Below, piece after piece: positions 8,952-18,645 of a stretch of 64,000 nucleotides of DNA. The position numbers and the translations under genes were made by a program. Below the pieces are notes generated by a model, which was given only the letters and a program-made list of their open reading frames with translations, made no database searches and was not told the origin of the DNA. Numbering within the stretch: the first letter of the stretch is position 1; each line of letters begins with the position of its first letter. This stretch comes from Flavobacterium noncentrifugens (lineage in GTDB: Bacteria > Bacteroidota > Bacteroidia > Flavobacteriales > Flavobacteriaceae): positions 62,001 to 126,000 of the forward strand of contig NZ_FNEZ01000005.1 in NCBI RefSeq assembly GCF_900100375.1, given 5' to 3'.

Positions 8952-8978
8952 AATGCTTCCGCTTGCGGGAGCATTTTT
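8952..8978 (+). terminator. Terminator after tRNA-Ser
   Basis: The stem is AATGCTTCCGC (8952-8962) / GCGGGAGCATT (8965-8975) followed by a short T run, 10 bases after the tRNA. Confidence 0.75.
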
Positions 8979-9113
8979 AGTTTCAGGCGCAGCAAGCGAA
9001 AGGTTTGCTTAAGCCGTGAAAAATGCGATAAGGCATGAAATGCCAAAGCAATGATTTTCTTTGAACCGCTTACCTTTCAGGGATGGCCGCAGGCAATCCT
9101 ATCTTTTTGTCTT

Positions 9114-10265
9114 TTAATTAATATCCAATGCTGTATTCCCTTTCAGATTTATTTTAAGAAATAAAAATCCAGCCAATCCGGCAACAAGCGAAGACAACAA
9201 AATAACGAGTTTAGAATTGTTAATAATGTCCTGATCGTCAAAAGCAAGCAAAGTTATAAAGATCGACATGGTAAATCCGATTCCGCCTAAGAAGCCTACG
9301 CCAAGGATTGTTTTCCAATTCAGATCTTCGGGAAGTTTACACCATCCAAACGCCGATGCAACATAGGTAAGCAGAAAAATCCCCAGCGGTTTGCCAACGA
9401 TCAGCCCAAGCGCAATCCCAATGCTATAATGTTGAGACAATGTTTCGCCAACATCCGAACCCAAAAAAATCGCAGTATTCGCCAATGCAAACAACGGCAA
9501 GATCAAAAAAGCGACCGGTTTGTGCAGGAAATCTTGTAAGATAAATGAAGTAGATTTCTCGTCTCCATTGCCAAACGGAATTGCAAAAGCCAGCAATACG
9601 CCTGTTATCGTTGCATGAACGCCGGAATGTAGCATGAAATACCACATCAAAATTCCGCCGATCAGGTACGGGAAAAGATTTCTGACTTTCAATCTGTTAA
9701 AAATTAATAACAATCCGAAAATGCCCAATGCGATGAACAGGTTTGTAAAATCAAGTGATTTGGTATAAAAAAAAGCAATGACCAAGATTGCACCGAGGTC
9801 GTCAATAACCGCCAAAGCTGTCAAAAACACTTTAAGTGCAATTGGAACACGGCTGCCCAATAGAGACAAAACCGCCAACGCAAATGCAATATCGGTAGCC
9901 ATCGGGATTCCCGCGCCCGATTGTGTGGCTGTTCCGAAATTAAACATCAGGAAAATTCCCGCCGGAACAAGCATTCCGCCTAAAGCGCCAAAAATGGGAA
10001 ACAGCGCATCTTTAAAATTAGCCAATTCACCAATGTAAATTTCCCTTTCTAGCTCGAGTCCGATGAGTAAAAAGAAAACCGTCATCAGTCCGTCGTTGAT
10101 CCAGTATTCTATCGTTTGCCCGGCCATCGGGCTATGCCAAAAGTGCTGATAACCGTCGAAACCGCAATTTGACAACGCAAGCGAAACAACCGTACAGGCG
10201 ATCAAAAGAATTCCCGATGCTTTTTCGTTGTGGAAAAAATCATTGAAAAGGCCGGATAATTTCAT
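9114..10265 (-). CDS. nhaA: Na+/H+ antiporter NhaA
   Basis: Inner-membrane sodium/proton antiporter of 383 aa, the usual length. It exports Na+ in exchange for protons for pH and salt homeostasis. It has about 11-12 hydrophobic segments. The region IPMATDIAFALAVLSLLGSRVP is a strongly conserved family segment, and the two adjacent aspartates in VIDDLGAI correspond to the transport aspartates of the family. The C-terminal VGFLGGIGFTMSIFI is also typical. The gene is monocistronic, in the opposite direction to the tRNA. It is one of at least three cation/proton exchangers in this window. Confidence 0.96.
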   Translation of the reverse strand: MKLSGLFNDFFHNEKASGILLIACTVVSLALSNCGFDGYQHFWHSPMAGQTIEYWINDGLMTVFFLLIGLELEREIYIGELANFKDALFPIFGALGGMLVPAGIFLMFNFGTATQSGAGIPMATDIAFALAVLSLLGSRVPIALKVFLTALAVIDDLGAILVIAFFYTKSLDFTNLFIALGIFGLLLIFNRLKVRNLFPYLIGGILMWYFMLHSGVHATITGVLLAFAIPFGNGDEKSTSFILQDFLHKPVAFLILPLFALANTAIFLGSDVGETLSQHYSIGIALGLIVGKPLGIFLLTYVASAFGWCKLPEDLNWKTILGVGFLGGIGFTMSIFITLLAFDDQDIINNSKLVILLSSLVAGLAGFLFLKINLKGNTALDIN

Positions 10266-10332
10266 GTTTTTGGATTGCGTTTACAATTGCAAATGGCAAG
10301 TTACGAAATTTAGCACTACGGCTGATCTGGAA

Positions 10333-11106
10333 TTAAAAAGTAGTCGCCAATCCGAAACCCACTTGCTTTCCATTGTAATAAGGCATAAAGGAAGTTGGCA
10401 TTTTAGTTTCTTTCGTACCGAAAATCAATTTGTTGACATACGGATGGATCCAATAAGCCACTTTCGTGCTCAGGATTCCAACGCCTGCGCCTGCTGCAAC
10501 ATCTGAAAGCCAGTGCTTGTTGTTGTACATCCTGAAAATCCCGGTTCCTGTCGCCACAGCATAAGCGCTGATGCCATACCAAACGGATTTGTCTTTGTAT
10601 TCCTGCCACATGAATTCGGCTCCGGCAAAAGCAGTCGCCGTATGTCCGGAAGGAAAAGAACTCAGGTTGCTTTCGTCAGGCCGTTCCGATTTGATGCTTT
10701 TTTTGACAGCCATCACCGTCGTACACATAATAATATTGGAAGTCAGCATGATCACCGTCCGGTCTTTAAAATTATGCTTGCCTTTGATTCCTAGGGCATT
10801 CAGCCCATAAACGGCAACAACAGGCGCATATCTGGAATAGTCATCGATTGGAAATTGCTTGTGCGGATTTTCGATGATTTCATTGCGGAGTTCCCTATTG
10901 TAACGAATCAATTGGTCGCTTTTCAAACCCCAGGCACCATACGCAATCAACACCGTTGGAATGATCAAATGCTTGTAACTGAAATTCAGGTTTTTGGATT
11001 TTGAATCGAGAATAATACTGTCCTGCGGTATTTGTTGTGCCTGAAGGCCGATAACACCAAAGGTTAAAAGAAGAAATACCGGATTTTTTATCATCAATTT
11101 TTTCAT
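10333..11106 (-). CDS. PAP2-superfamily membrane phosphatase
   Basis: Exported or membrane phosphatase of 257 aa with all three PAP2 signatures: KSERPDESNLSSFPSGH carries the first two (K-x-x-RP and PSGH with the catalytic His), and FRMYNNKHWLSD gives R-x5-H-x3-D. Family members hydrolyse lipid phosphates or pyrophosphates such as phosphatidic acid and undecaprenyl pyrophosphate. A signal peptide or first membrane segment (MKKLMIKNPVFLLLTFGVIG, then LQAQQ) directs the protein to the envelope. The ATG at 11106 is preferred to the upstream GTG at 11118 because it starts a normal signal sequence. The exact substrate is not predictable. Confidence 0.88.
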   Translation of the reverse strand: MKKLMIKNPVFLLLTFGVIGLQAQQIPQDSIILDSKSKNLNFSYKHLIIPTVLIAYGAWGLKSDQLIRYNRELRNEIIENPHKQFPIDDYSRYAPVVAVYGLNALGIKGKHNFKDRTVIMLTSNIIMCTTVMAVKKSIKSERPDESNLSSFPSGHTATAFAGAEFMWQEYKDKSVWYGISAYAVATGTGIFRMYNNKHWLSDVAAGAGVGILSTKVAYWIHPYVNKLIFGTKETKMPTSFMPYYNGKQVGFGLATTF

Positions 11107-11291
11107 ATGGGGTTTCACACTAACGCAGAAATTTTGATAATATTGAAAAGAATGTAGATTTTAAGTAATTCTTAAGATATTGTTTTTAAATGGGTTGGAC
11201 GAAAACCAGGTTTTACCCCAATTTGAATCGCCAAATATTACAAATGGTAAAACCGCTTTTTTTTGTAACTTTAAGCCGCAAAACAATTCTT

Positions 11292-12005
11292 ATGCGATTT
11301 CCAGTTTTTTTGATGATCTTACTTTCGGGCTTCAAACTTTTTTCCCAGGAAGCTGAAAAGGAGAAAAAAGTATATCCGCCACCAATGATCGCGGTAGATT
11401 CGTTGTATCGTGAAGACCAGTTTTATGTGGGTATTACCTACAATTTACTATTAAATACCAGACAGGGTGTTTCACAAAACAAATTTTCAACGGGTTTTAC
11501 CGGCGGGATTTTGCGTGATATGCCAGTCAACAAAAGCCGGACTGTTGCGCTTGCAACTGGTTTTGGCGTTACGTATAACAAGTATTTCCAGAATCTGATC
11601 ATTTCAAAACTTGATGGTGTGCCACAATACAATCTTGTTGCCAGCGGAACACCGTATAAGAAAAACAAGCTCGACCATATTTTCCTGGATGTGCCGCTGG
11701 AATTCCGATGGCGCACGTCAACACCCGAAAGCCATAAGTTCTGGCGTGTGTATTCGGGTGTGAAGCTGAGTTACCTGGTTTCCGGAAAATCGGTTTACAT
11801 AGACGACAATTACAATGTGAAAGTCACGAAAAACAGTGATTACAATAGGTTTCAGGCTGGCGCTTACATTGCCGGAGGTTACAATACATGGAATTTTTAC
11901 GCCTATTATGGAATTACAGATCTGTTTAAACCATCTGCAAAACTAAACAACCAGGCGGTTGCTATGAATTCGCTGAACCTCGGCCTGATGTTTTACATTT
12001 TATAG
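11292..12005 (+). CDS. Outer-membrane beta-barrel protein (PorT-like/porin-family fold)
   Basis: Protein of 237 aa with a signal peptide (MRFPVFLMILLSGFKLFSQ, cut before EAEKE) and then alternating beta strands ending in LNLGLMFYIL, an aromatic C terminus suited to barrel insertion. The strand pattern is that of the PorT-family/OMP_b-brl_2 barrels common in Bacteroidota. The sequence does not look like the T9SS component PorT itself, so no symbol is given. The ATG at 11292 is chosen because it begins the signal peptide. The 3' end overlaps the convergent membrane-protein gene by six bases. Function unknown. Confidence 0.7.
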   Translation: MRFPVFLMILLSGFKLFSQEAEKEKKVYPPPMIAVDSLYREDQFYVGITYNLLLNTRQGVSQNKFSTGFTGGILRDMPVNKSRTVALATGFGVTYNKYFQNLIISKLDGVPQYNLVASGTPYKKNKLDHIFLDVPLEFRWRTSTPESHKFWRVYSGVKLSYLVSGKSVYIDDNYNVKVTKNSDYNRFQAGAYIAGGYNTWNFYAYYGITDLFKPSAKLNNQAVAMNSLNLGLMFYIL

Positions 12006-12605
12006 CCAGAAATACCAAAGTGCGATCTGCGGAAGCATGCCTGCTAAAAACCCCATCCCCAATTCCTTTCCGCTGTGCGCATTCATGTAAAGCCTTGAAG
12101 TCGCGATCAATCCGTTGATGAGAAATAAAACGGCAATGATCGCAATCGCATTTTTGTGGTTGTGCAGGCTTAATCCGATGACAAAAAAGGTCAGTGTGCT
12201 AATTCCCATTTGATGCAGGCTGGCCTTGGTATTTGCCAAGGCTAGGATAAAAGCGATCACCGTACTGATAAATCCACCGGAAAAAAAGAAAAACAATTCC
12301 GGCACAATATCCACGCGGATGCTCTGCATGATCAATAATCCGATTAAAATAGCCTGTGCAGCCAATGGGATTTTGCGCTGGGAAACATCCGAAAGCATCA
12401 CCGAATCGGCTTTGCCTAAAGTGCGCAGCAAGTAAAAAATCGCAATTGGAATTAGGATTAAAATGATCGAAACCTGGATGAGCAGCAAATATTTCTGCGC
12501 CGGGATAAAGTAATTTTCATTCAGAAAAAAATAAAAAAGCACGCCAAACACCGGCATGAAAAGCGGGTGGAATAGGTATGAAATGGCGGGAAGTGTTTTT
12601 TTCAA
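12000..12605 (-). CDS. Multi-pass membrane protein with a PAP2-like C-terminal motif
   Basis: Protein of 201 aa, almost entirely hydrophobic, with about six membrane segments. I do not recognise a named family. Near the C terminus SRLYMNAHSGKE matches the third PAP2 phosphatase motif (SR-x5-H-x3-D) with Glu in place of Asp; the KxxxxxxRP and PSGH motifs are not evident. The start is a TTG at 12603-12605 giving MKKTLPAIS; no upstream ATG fits, and the next ATG would delete the first membrane segment. It lies 12 bases downstream of rpoN and is probably co-transcribed with it. Confidence 0.7.
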   Translation of the reverse strand: MKKTLPAISYLFHPLFMPVFGVLFYFFLNENYFIPAQKYLLLIQVSIILILIPIAIFYLLRTLGKADSVMLSDVSQRKIPLAAQAILIGLLIMQSIRVDIVPELFFFFSGGFISTVIAFILALANTKASLHQMGISTLTFFVIGLSLHNHKNAIAIIAVLFLINGLIATSRLYMNAHSGKELGMGFLAGMLPQIALWYFWL

Positions 12606-12617
12606 TGGATTTTCAGG

Positions 12618-14078
12618 CTACATTTTTCTCCGCATCCGCGCTACAGGAATATCGAGTTGTTCGCGGTATTTTGCAATGGTTCTTCGCGCAATCGGATAGC
12701 CTTTGTCTTTAAGCATATCGGCAAGCTGGTCGTCGGGAAGCGGTTTGTGCTTGTCTTCATCCTCGATAATATTCTGTAGTATTTTTTTGATTTCTAACGT
12801 CGAAACATCTTCGCCCTGATCGTTTTTCATTGCTTCGGAGAAAAATTCCTTGATGAGTTTGGTTCCATAAGGGGTTTCCACAAACTTGCTGTTGGCCACG
12901 CGCGAAATCGTAGAAATATCAAGTCCAACCAGATCTGCAATGTCTTTTAAAATCATTGGGCGCAGTTTCGTTTCATCGCCGTCAAGGAAATATTCTTCCT
13001 GGTAATGCATGATCGCGTTCATCGTGACAAACAAAGTTTCCTGGCGTTGTTTGATCGCGTCGATAAACCATTTGGCTGAATCCAGTTTCTGTTTGATAAA
13101 CATTACCGCATCTTTTTGCTGCGCCGATTTGTCACGCGAATCTTTATAAGTCTGCAGCATTTCCTGATAATCTTTGGAAACATGTAAAGTGGGTGCATTT
13201 CGTCCGTTTAAGGTCAGTTCGAGTTCACCTTCTACAATCCGGATCGCGAAATCGGGAACGACATGTTCGGTGAGCTTGCTGCTTCCTGCAAAAGAACCGC
13301 CCGGTTTTGGGTTCAGTTTTTCAATTTCGTGGATGCCTTTTTTAAGGCTGTCATTTGAAATACCGTATTTCTGCTGGAGTTTGTCGTAATGTTTTTTAGT
13401 AAACGCATCAAATTGATTTTCAATGATATCAGTCGCGAGTTCCACAGATTCTGTTGGCGTTTTATGCTTCAATTGCAGCATCAAACATTCCTGCAAGTCG
13501 CGTGCGCCAACACCTGAAGGTTCGAGTTCGTGAATGATATGCAGGATTCTTTCGACCGTTTTTTCATCGGTGTAAATGCCCTGCGTAAACGCCATGTCAT
13601 CCACAATATCGGGAATGCTGCGGCGAATGTAACCCATATCGTCAATGCTTCCGACAAGGAATTCGGCGATTTCGCGTTCTTCGTCGTTTAGAATAAACGT
13701 GTTTAATTGGTTGATTAAATCTTGGTGAAAACTAACCGGCGAGGCCAAAGGCGATTCGCGCTGCTCTTCATCACTGTAATTATTCGCCTGAAGTTTGTAA
13801 TCGGGCGTTTCGTCGTTGCTGAGGTATTCGTCAATGTTGATGTCGGTTTCGATGGATTCATTGTCCTCGAAATCGTCATATTCTTCTTCGTTGTCGAATT
13901 CGTCTTTTTCGTATTCTTCGTCTTCTTCTTTCCCGGCTTCAAGCGCAGGATTTTCGTTCATTTCCTCTTTCAAACGCTGCTCAAACGCCTGGGTAGGCAA
14001 CTGGATTAGCTTCATCAGCTGGATTTGCTGCGGAGATAATTTTTGAGAGAGCTTGAGGTTTAGGAATTGCTTGAGCAT
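12618..14078 (-). CDS. rpoN: RNA polymerase sigma-54 factor
   Basis: Sigma-54 (486 aa) directs RNA polymerase to -24/-12 promoters and needs an AAA+ activator. It has the N-terminal activator-interacting region (LSQKLSPQQIQLMKLIQLP), a long acidic region II (about residues 45-110, rich in Glu/Asp), the core-binding domain, the helix-turn-helix region (LVGLDISTISRVANSKFV) and the RpoN box ARRTIAKYREQL near the C terminus. The start MLKQFLNLKLSQ is the family start, 14 codons inside the longest frame. It lies 119 bases downstream of asnS in the same direction. A sigma-54-type activator with its kinase is found at the far end of the window. Confidence 0.97.
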   Translation of the reverse strand: MLKQFLNLKLSQKLSPQQIQLMKLIQLPTQAFEQRLKEEMNENPALEAGKEEDEEYEKDEFDNEEEYDDFEDNESIETDINIDEYLSNDETPDYKLQANNYSDEEQRESPLASPVSFHQDLINQLNTFILNDEEREIAEFLVGSIDDMGYIRRSIPDIVDDMAFTQGIYTDEKTVERILHIIHELEPSGVGARDLQECLMLQLKHKTPTESVELATDIIENQFDAFTKKHYDKLQQKYGISNDSLKKGIHEIEKLNPKPGGSFAGSSKLTEHVVPDFAIRIVEGELELTLNGRNAPTLHVSKDYQEMLQTYKDSRDKSAQQKDAVMFIKQKLDSAKWFIDAIKQRQETLFVTMNAIMHYQEEYFLDGDETKLRPMILKDIADLVGLDISTISRVANSKFVETPYGTKLIKEFFSEAMKNDQGEDVSTLEIKKILQNIIEDEDKHKPLPDDQLADMLKDKGYPIARRTIAKYREQLDIPVARMRRKM

Positions 14079-14197
14079 AGAAATAAGTTGAAATAACGAT
14101 TTATAAAAATACAAAAACAAGCTTCAACTACCGGCTTTTTTTGGATAAAATTATCAAAGAAAGAAAGTAAAATAAAGCTTGTTTCGGCTTTGTAATA

Positions 14198-15631
14198 TTA
14201 AAATTCTGCGCTTCCCGGCGTTCGTGGAAACGGAATCACGTCTCGGATATTCGTCATTCCGGTCACAAATAAAACCAGTCTTTCAAATCCGAGTCCGAAA
14301 CCTGAATGAACCGCACTTCCAAATCGTCTCGTATCCAAATACCACCACAATTCTTCTTCATCAATTCCGATCACGCGCATTTTTTCAATTAATACATCAT
14401 AACGCTCTTCACGCTGCGATCCGCCAACGATCTCGCCAATTCCGGGGAATAAAATGTCCATCGCGGCAACCGTTTTGTCGTCCTCGTTCAAACGCATGTA
14501 AAACGATTTGATATTCGCCGGATAATCGTAAACAATGACAGGTGATTTAAAGTGTTTTTCAACCAGATAACGTTCGTGCTCCGACTGTAAATCAGCGCCC
14601 CATTCGTCAATTGAATATTGGAATTTTTTATTTTTATTCGGTTTGGAATTTCTCAAAATATCAATCGCTTCAGTATAAGACACGCGTTTGAAATTGTTTT
14701 CCAATACAAAATTTAATTTCTCAAGTAACGGCATTTCTGAACGTTCAGCCTGCGGTTTTACTTTTTCCTCTTCAAGCAATCGGCCTTCAAGGAATTTTAA
14801 ATCGTCTTCACATTTGTCGACCGTATATTTAATGACATATTGGATAAAATCCTCAGCCAGATCCATATTATCGTGCAAATCGTTAAATGCTACTTCCGGC
14901 TCGATCATCCAAAACTCCGCCAAATGGCGTGAAGTATTTGAATTTTCCGCACGAAATGTCGGTCCAAAAGTATAAATCTGGCCCAAAGCCATCGCAAAAG
15001 TTTCGCCTTCGAGTTGGCCAGAAACCGTCAAATTCGTATGTTTTCCAAAAAAATCTTCTTTATAATTGATGCTTCCGTCGTCGTTTTTCGGTAAATTGTC
15101 CAATGGCAACGACGTCACCTGAAACATTTCCCCCGCGCCTTCAGCATCTGCGCCTGTAATCACCGGCGTATTCACATACACAAAACCCTTTTCCTGAAAA
15201 TATTGATGTACTGCAAAAGCCAACACCGAACGCACGCGCATAATGGCGCCGAAAGCATTTGTACGAACCCTTAAATGTGCATTTTCACGCAAAAATTCAA
15301 GCGAGTGTTTCTTTGGCTGCATTGGGAATTTCTCTGCATCAGAATCGCCTAAAATCTCCAGCTTTTTCACCTGAATTTCATATTTCTGGCCTTTTCCCTG
15401 GCTTTCCACCAAATCGCCAATCACAGAAACTGCAGCACCGGTCGTAATTCTTTTCAAAGTTTCCTCAGGCGTGTTCTCAAAATCCACGACACATTGGATG
15501 TTATTGATCGTCGAGCCGTCATTCAGCGCGATAAATTGATTGTTCCTAAAAGTGCGGACCCAGCCTTTTGCATTGATTTCCTGTAGCGTTTTCGTACTGT
15601 TGAGCAAGTCTTTAACTTTTGTGTGCTTCAT
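14198..15631 (-). CDS. asnS: Asparaginyl-tRNA synthetase
   Basis: Class IIb aminoacyl-tRNA synthetase of 477 aa that charges tRNA-Asn. The N-terminal OB-fold anticodon-binding domain contains [18 protein letters not shown]. The catalytic domain shows motif 2 ([19 protein letters not shown]) and motif 3 ([21 protein letters not shown]), and the end [12 protein letters not shown] is characteristic. It heads a run asnS-rpoN-membrane protein on the minus strand. A repeat of subfamily A and a -7-like promoter element lie in its upstream region. Confidence 0.97.
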   Translation of the reverse strand: MKHTKVKDLLNSTKTLQEINAKGWVRTFRNNQFIALNDGSTINNIQCVVDFENTPEETLKRITTGAAVSVIGDLVESQGKGQKYEIQVKKLEILGDSDAEKFPMQPKKHSLEFLRENAHLRVRTNAFGAIMRVRSVLAFAVHQYFQEKGFVYVNTPVITGADAEGAGEMFQVTSLPLDNLPKNDDGSINYKEDFFGKHTNLTVSGQLEGETFAMALGQIYTFGPTFRAENSNTSRHLAEFWMIEPEVAFNDLHDNMDLAEDFIQYVIKYTVDKCEDDLKFLEGRLLEEEKVKPQAERSEMPLLEKLNFVLENNFKRVSYTEAIDILRNSKPNKNKKFQYSIDEWGADLQSEHERYLVEKHFKSPVIVYDYPANIKSFYMRLNEDDKTVAAMDILFPGIGEIVGGSQREERYDVLIEKMRVIGIDEEELWWYLDTRRFGSAVHSGFGLGFERLVLFVTGMTNIRDVIPFPRTPGSAEF

Positions 15632-15674
15632 CTTGATTTAAGATTTATGATTTTTGAATTAGCGAACCAAAGCG

Positions 15675-15682
15675 CAAATATA
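15675..15682 (-). promoter_or_regulatory. Candidate -7 element for asnS
   Basis: CAAATATA (TATATTTG on the minus strand) lies 43 bases before the asnS start. The subfamily A repeat begins 19 bases further upstream. Confidence 0.4.
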
Positions 15683-15701
15683 ATGGATTTTGTTATTTTT
15701 C

Positions 15702-15788
15702 AGGAGCTATTTCCGGCTTTCCGCTGTATCTTTTTTATGGCTCCGCTGCGCTGCGCCACAAAAAAGGATGCCGCTGCAATCCGGGCTA
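15702..15788 (+). repeat. Intergenic structured repeat, subfamily A, copy A2
   Basis: Begins AGGAGCTATTTCCGG and ends CAATCCGGGCTA. The central hairpin is ATCTTTTTTATGG / CCACAAAAAAGGAT around CTCCGCTGCGCTGCG. Compared with A1 the stem is longer but keeps pairing, while CCGCTGT before and GCCGCT after are conserved. It lies between the asnS promoter and the gene at 15865. Confidence 0.8.
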
Positions 15789-15864
15789 AAACACGAAACG
15801 GTTTTCAAATCTGCGTAAACCAATTGGAAATTGTCTTATATTAGAACTTCTTAAAAAGTTTGAT

Positions 15865-16203
15865 ATGGGAAAAGCATCAAAGTTTATTGCAGCTGCAGTT
15901 GTCATCATGGTTTTTTTGACATTGGTATACCATTCAAAAAAAGATGCTTACGAAAACGAAAAGGCTTTTTCCCAGAAGTATTTCACTGGCGAACTGCTTG
16001 CAATTGAACAAGGACGCGGCATTAAAATTTACTATTCCACAACCGAATTTTTTTACGCGGTTCCTGATGTCGATTTTAAAGTTGGCGATCATTTCAGGAA
16101 AACTACCGATTCGCTCGAACTGTTTCGTAATGGCAATTTGGTCCGCAAAATTAAAGTTGAAAAACCAACCGAAAGTTATTTTGATTATTTTACCGGATTT
16201 TAA
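15865..16203 (+). CDS. Small membrane-anchored hypothetical protein
   Basis: Protein of 112 aa. One N-terminal membrane segment (FIAAAVVIMVFLTLVYH, residues about 7-23) is followed by a charged soluble domain of about 85 residues with several aromatic pairs (YYSTTEFFYAVPD) and a C-terminal SYFDYFTGF. The strand-rich look suggests a small periplasmic beta domain. No family recognised. The gene stands alone and ends three bases before the convergent transporter gene. The frame has normal codon use for this window, so it is probably real. Confidence 0.65.
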   Translation: MGKASKFIAAAVVIMVFLTLVYHSKKDAYENEKAFSQKYFTGELLAIEQGRGIKIYYSTTEFFYAVPDVDFKVGDHFRKTTDSLELFRNGNLVRKIKVEKPTESYFDYFTGF

Positions 16204-16206
16204 AAT

Positions 16207-18645
16207 TTATTGATCTTTCGCTCCCAGATCGCGGTGTCCCGGACGATTGTCAATTTCTTCATCCGAAGGTTCGATAATATCGATCTTCGGTTCTATGAAT
16301 TCCTGTTCGTTTGCGAGTGTTTTGTTCAGCGTCAAAACCAAAGCCGGCAACAGCATCAAATTCGACATCATCCCGAAAAACAAGGTCACCGAAACCAATC
16401 CGCCCAAAGCGATCGTTCCGCCAAAGCTGCTCAGCATAAACACTGAAAACCCAAAGAACAGCACGATCGACGTGTAAAACATACTAAGCCCGGAATCGGC
16501 AAAAGTGGCAAAAACCGACTTCCGGATTTTCCAGTTGTTCTTCTTCAATTCTTCGCGGTATTGCGCTAAAAACCGCACCGTATCATCGACCGAAAGCCCA
16601 AATGCAATTCCGAAAACTAAAATCGTAGACGGTTTCAACGGAATGTCCATAAAGCCCATGATCCCGGCAGTAATCATTAACGGCAATAAATTTGGGATGA
16701 TCGAAACCAAGATCATTTTAAACGACCGGAACATAAAACCGATCAAAACGGCCGTCAGGAAAAAGGCAAAAACCAGCGATGATAATAAATTGTCGAGCAA
16801 ATAACCGGTTCCTTTTTGAAACACCAATGACTTTCCGGTGATCGTGACGTTGTATTGGTCTTTTGGGAAAACCTGTTCGGCTTCTTTGCGGATTTCGGCT
16901 TCGATCAGCGGAATTTTATCGCCGTTGTCATCGCGCATAAAAGTGGTGATCCTGGCATATTGCCCGGTAGAATCGACGTAGCTTTTCATCAGATTCTGCT
17001 TGTTGTCTTTAACCGAATTCTTTGCATAAGATAAAATAAAAGCCTGTTCCTGTGACGTCGGCAAATCATAATATTCGGGATTTCCATTGTAATATGCCTG
17101 TTTCGAATATTTCACTAAGCTCACAATCGAAATCGGTTTTGACAATTGCGGAATCTGGTTGATTTCTTTTTCAAATTCGTCCATCCGCTTCAGCGTAGAC
17201 AATTTCATTACGCCTTTTTTACGCTTCGTATCGATCATGATCTCGAGCGGCATCACGCCGTCAAATTCATTTTCAAAGAATACAATGTCTTTAAAAAACG
17301 GCGCTTTTTTAGGCATGTCTTCGATCAAACTTCCAGAGATGCGCATTTTGTAAATTCCGATGATGCTAATCACTAAAAGCACGACTGCAACGACATAAAT
17401 CGAAAAACGGTCTTGTTTTACAGTGCGCAAAATCCAGTCCATAAACGCTTTGACAGAACCGCGGTCTAGGTGCCGCAAATGGCGTTCAACAGGCGCGGGC
17501 ACATAACTGTGGAAAATAGGGATGACGATCAAGGAGAGGAAAAACAACGCCATGATGTTGATGGAAGTCACCACGCCAAATTCGAGTAAAAGCTTATTAT
17601 TCGAAGCTACAAAAGTCGCAAAACCAATCGCGGTCGTTAAATTTGTCATTAACGTTGCCATGCCCACTTTCGTTGTCACGCGCTGCAAGGCTTTGGCTTT
17701 ATTGCGGTGGACTTTGTACTCCTGGTGGTATTTATTCGTTAAGAAAATGCAATTCGGAATTCCGATGACAATGATCAATGACGGAACCAAAGCGGTCAAA
17801 ACCGTAATTTCATAATGCAGCAATCCGAGTACGCCAAACGACCACATCACGCCAATGATCACAATGACCATTGAAATTAAAGTCGCGCGGAAACTTCTGA
17901 AAAAGAAGAAAAACAACAACGAAGTAATCAATAAAGAGGCGCCGATGAAAATCCCGATCTCGCTTTTAATCGTTTCGGTATTCATCGTCCGGATGTATGG
18001 CATGCCCGAAACACGCAGGTCGATTCCGGTTTCTTTTTCGAATTGATCGACTGCCGGAATTAATTTTTTGAGGATAAAATCTTTTCGCTGCGGCGTATTA
18101 ACGATTTTTTTGTCAAGGTAAATCGCTGATCGGATCGTTCCCGAACGTTTGTTAAACAACAAGCCTTCATAAAACGGCAGGTCGTGAAACAGTTCGGTTT
18201 TTATTTTTTTGAGGTAATTTTCGTCCAATGTTTTGCTGTTGTCGACAAACGGAACGAGTTCAAATTTTTGCAACGAATCGTTCTTTTGAAGCTTTTTCAA
18301 ATCGTTAATCGATACAACGAGATCGACACCTTTGTCCGATTTGAGCGATTCCATCAATTGGCTCCAAGCCGCGTAGGCTTTGGGCGTAAAGAATTTTTCG
18401 TCTTTCACGCCGATGATCACAAGGTTGCCTTCTTCGCCAAATTTGCTCAAAAATGCTTTGTATTCGACATTCGCAATATCATCGTCAGGAAGCAGATTTG
18501 CTTCGGTATAAGTGAAATGGATGTTTTTCCATTGCAGTGTCAAAAGCATCGTAATTACTACGACAATCGACAGCATCAGGATTTTATTTCGAAGCACAAC
18601 CCTGGCAATCAATTCCCAGAATCCCAGACTAAACCATTTAATCAT
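16207..18645 (-). CDS. RND/MMPL-family exporter
   Basis: Inner-membrane protein of 812 aa with the duplicated MMPL layout: TM1, a large periplasmic loop (about residues 35-225), five membrane segments with a sterol-sensing-domain-like stretch, a second loop, and five more segments. FGIAFGLSVDDTVRFLAQYREE near residue 690 carries the paired aspartates expected in the proton pathway of RND pumps. The cytoplasmic tail is rich in Asp and Glu. Relatives export lipids, hopanoids or small molecules. No adaptor or outer-membrane channel gene is adjacent, so the substrate is unknown. Confidence 0.88.
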   Translation of the reverse strand: MIKWFSLGFWELIARVVLRNKILMLSIVVVITMLLTLQWKNIHFTYTEANLLPDDDIANVEYKAFLSKFGEEGNLVIIGVKDEKFFTPKAYAAWSQLMESLKSDKGVDLVVSINDLKKLQKNDSLQKFELVPFVDNSKTLDENYLKKIKTELFHDLPFYEGLLFNKRSGTIRSAIYLDKKIVNTPQRKDFILKKLIPAVDQFEKETGIDLRVSGMPYIRTMNTETIKSEIGIFIGASLLITSLLFFFFFRSFRATLISMVIVIIGVMWSFGVLGLLHYEITVLTALVPSLIIVIGIPNCIFLTNKYHQEYKVHRNKAKALQRVTTKVGMATLMTNLTTAIGFATFVASNNKLLLEFGVVTSINIMALFFLSLIVIPIFHSYVPAPVERHLRHLDRGSVKAFMDWILRTVKQDRFSIYVVAVVLLVISIIGIYKMRISGSLIEDMPKKAPFFKDIVFFENEFDGVMPLEIMIDTKRKKGVMKLSTLKRMDEFEKEINQIPQLSKPISIVSLVKYSKQAYYNGNPEYYDLPTSQEQAFILSYAKNSVKDNKQNLMKSYVDSTGQYARITTFMRDDNGDKIPLIEAEIRKEAEQVFPKDQYNVTITGKSLVFQKGTGYLLDNLLSSLVFAFFLTAVLIGFMFRSFKMILVSIIPNLLPLMITAGIMGFMDIPLKPSTILVFGIAFGLSVDDTVRFLAQYREELKKNNWKIRKSVFATFADSGLSMFYTSIVLFFGFSVFMLSSFGGTIALGGLVSVTLFFGMMSNLMLLPALVLTLNKTLANEQEFIEPKIDIIEPSDEEIDNRPGHRDLGAKDQ

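Noticed and set aside
9000..9110. Possible decayed subfamily A/C repeat between tRNA-Ser and nhaA (AGGGATGGCCGCAGGCAATCCTATCTTTTT)
   Set aside because: Only a partial match to the core; ends and stem are not recognisable, so it was left out of the repeat list.
11292..12005. Naming the barrel protein porT (T9SS component)
   Set aside because: The fold type is similar, but the sequence does not match the PorT blocks I know and the neighbourhood is different.
13715..14046. Several overlapping plus- and minus-strand open frames rich in Phe/Val, Ser or Thr/Lys
   Set aside because: They are shadows of the acidic low-complexity region of rpoN; no start signals or family motifs.
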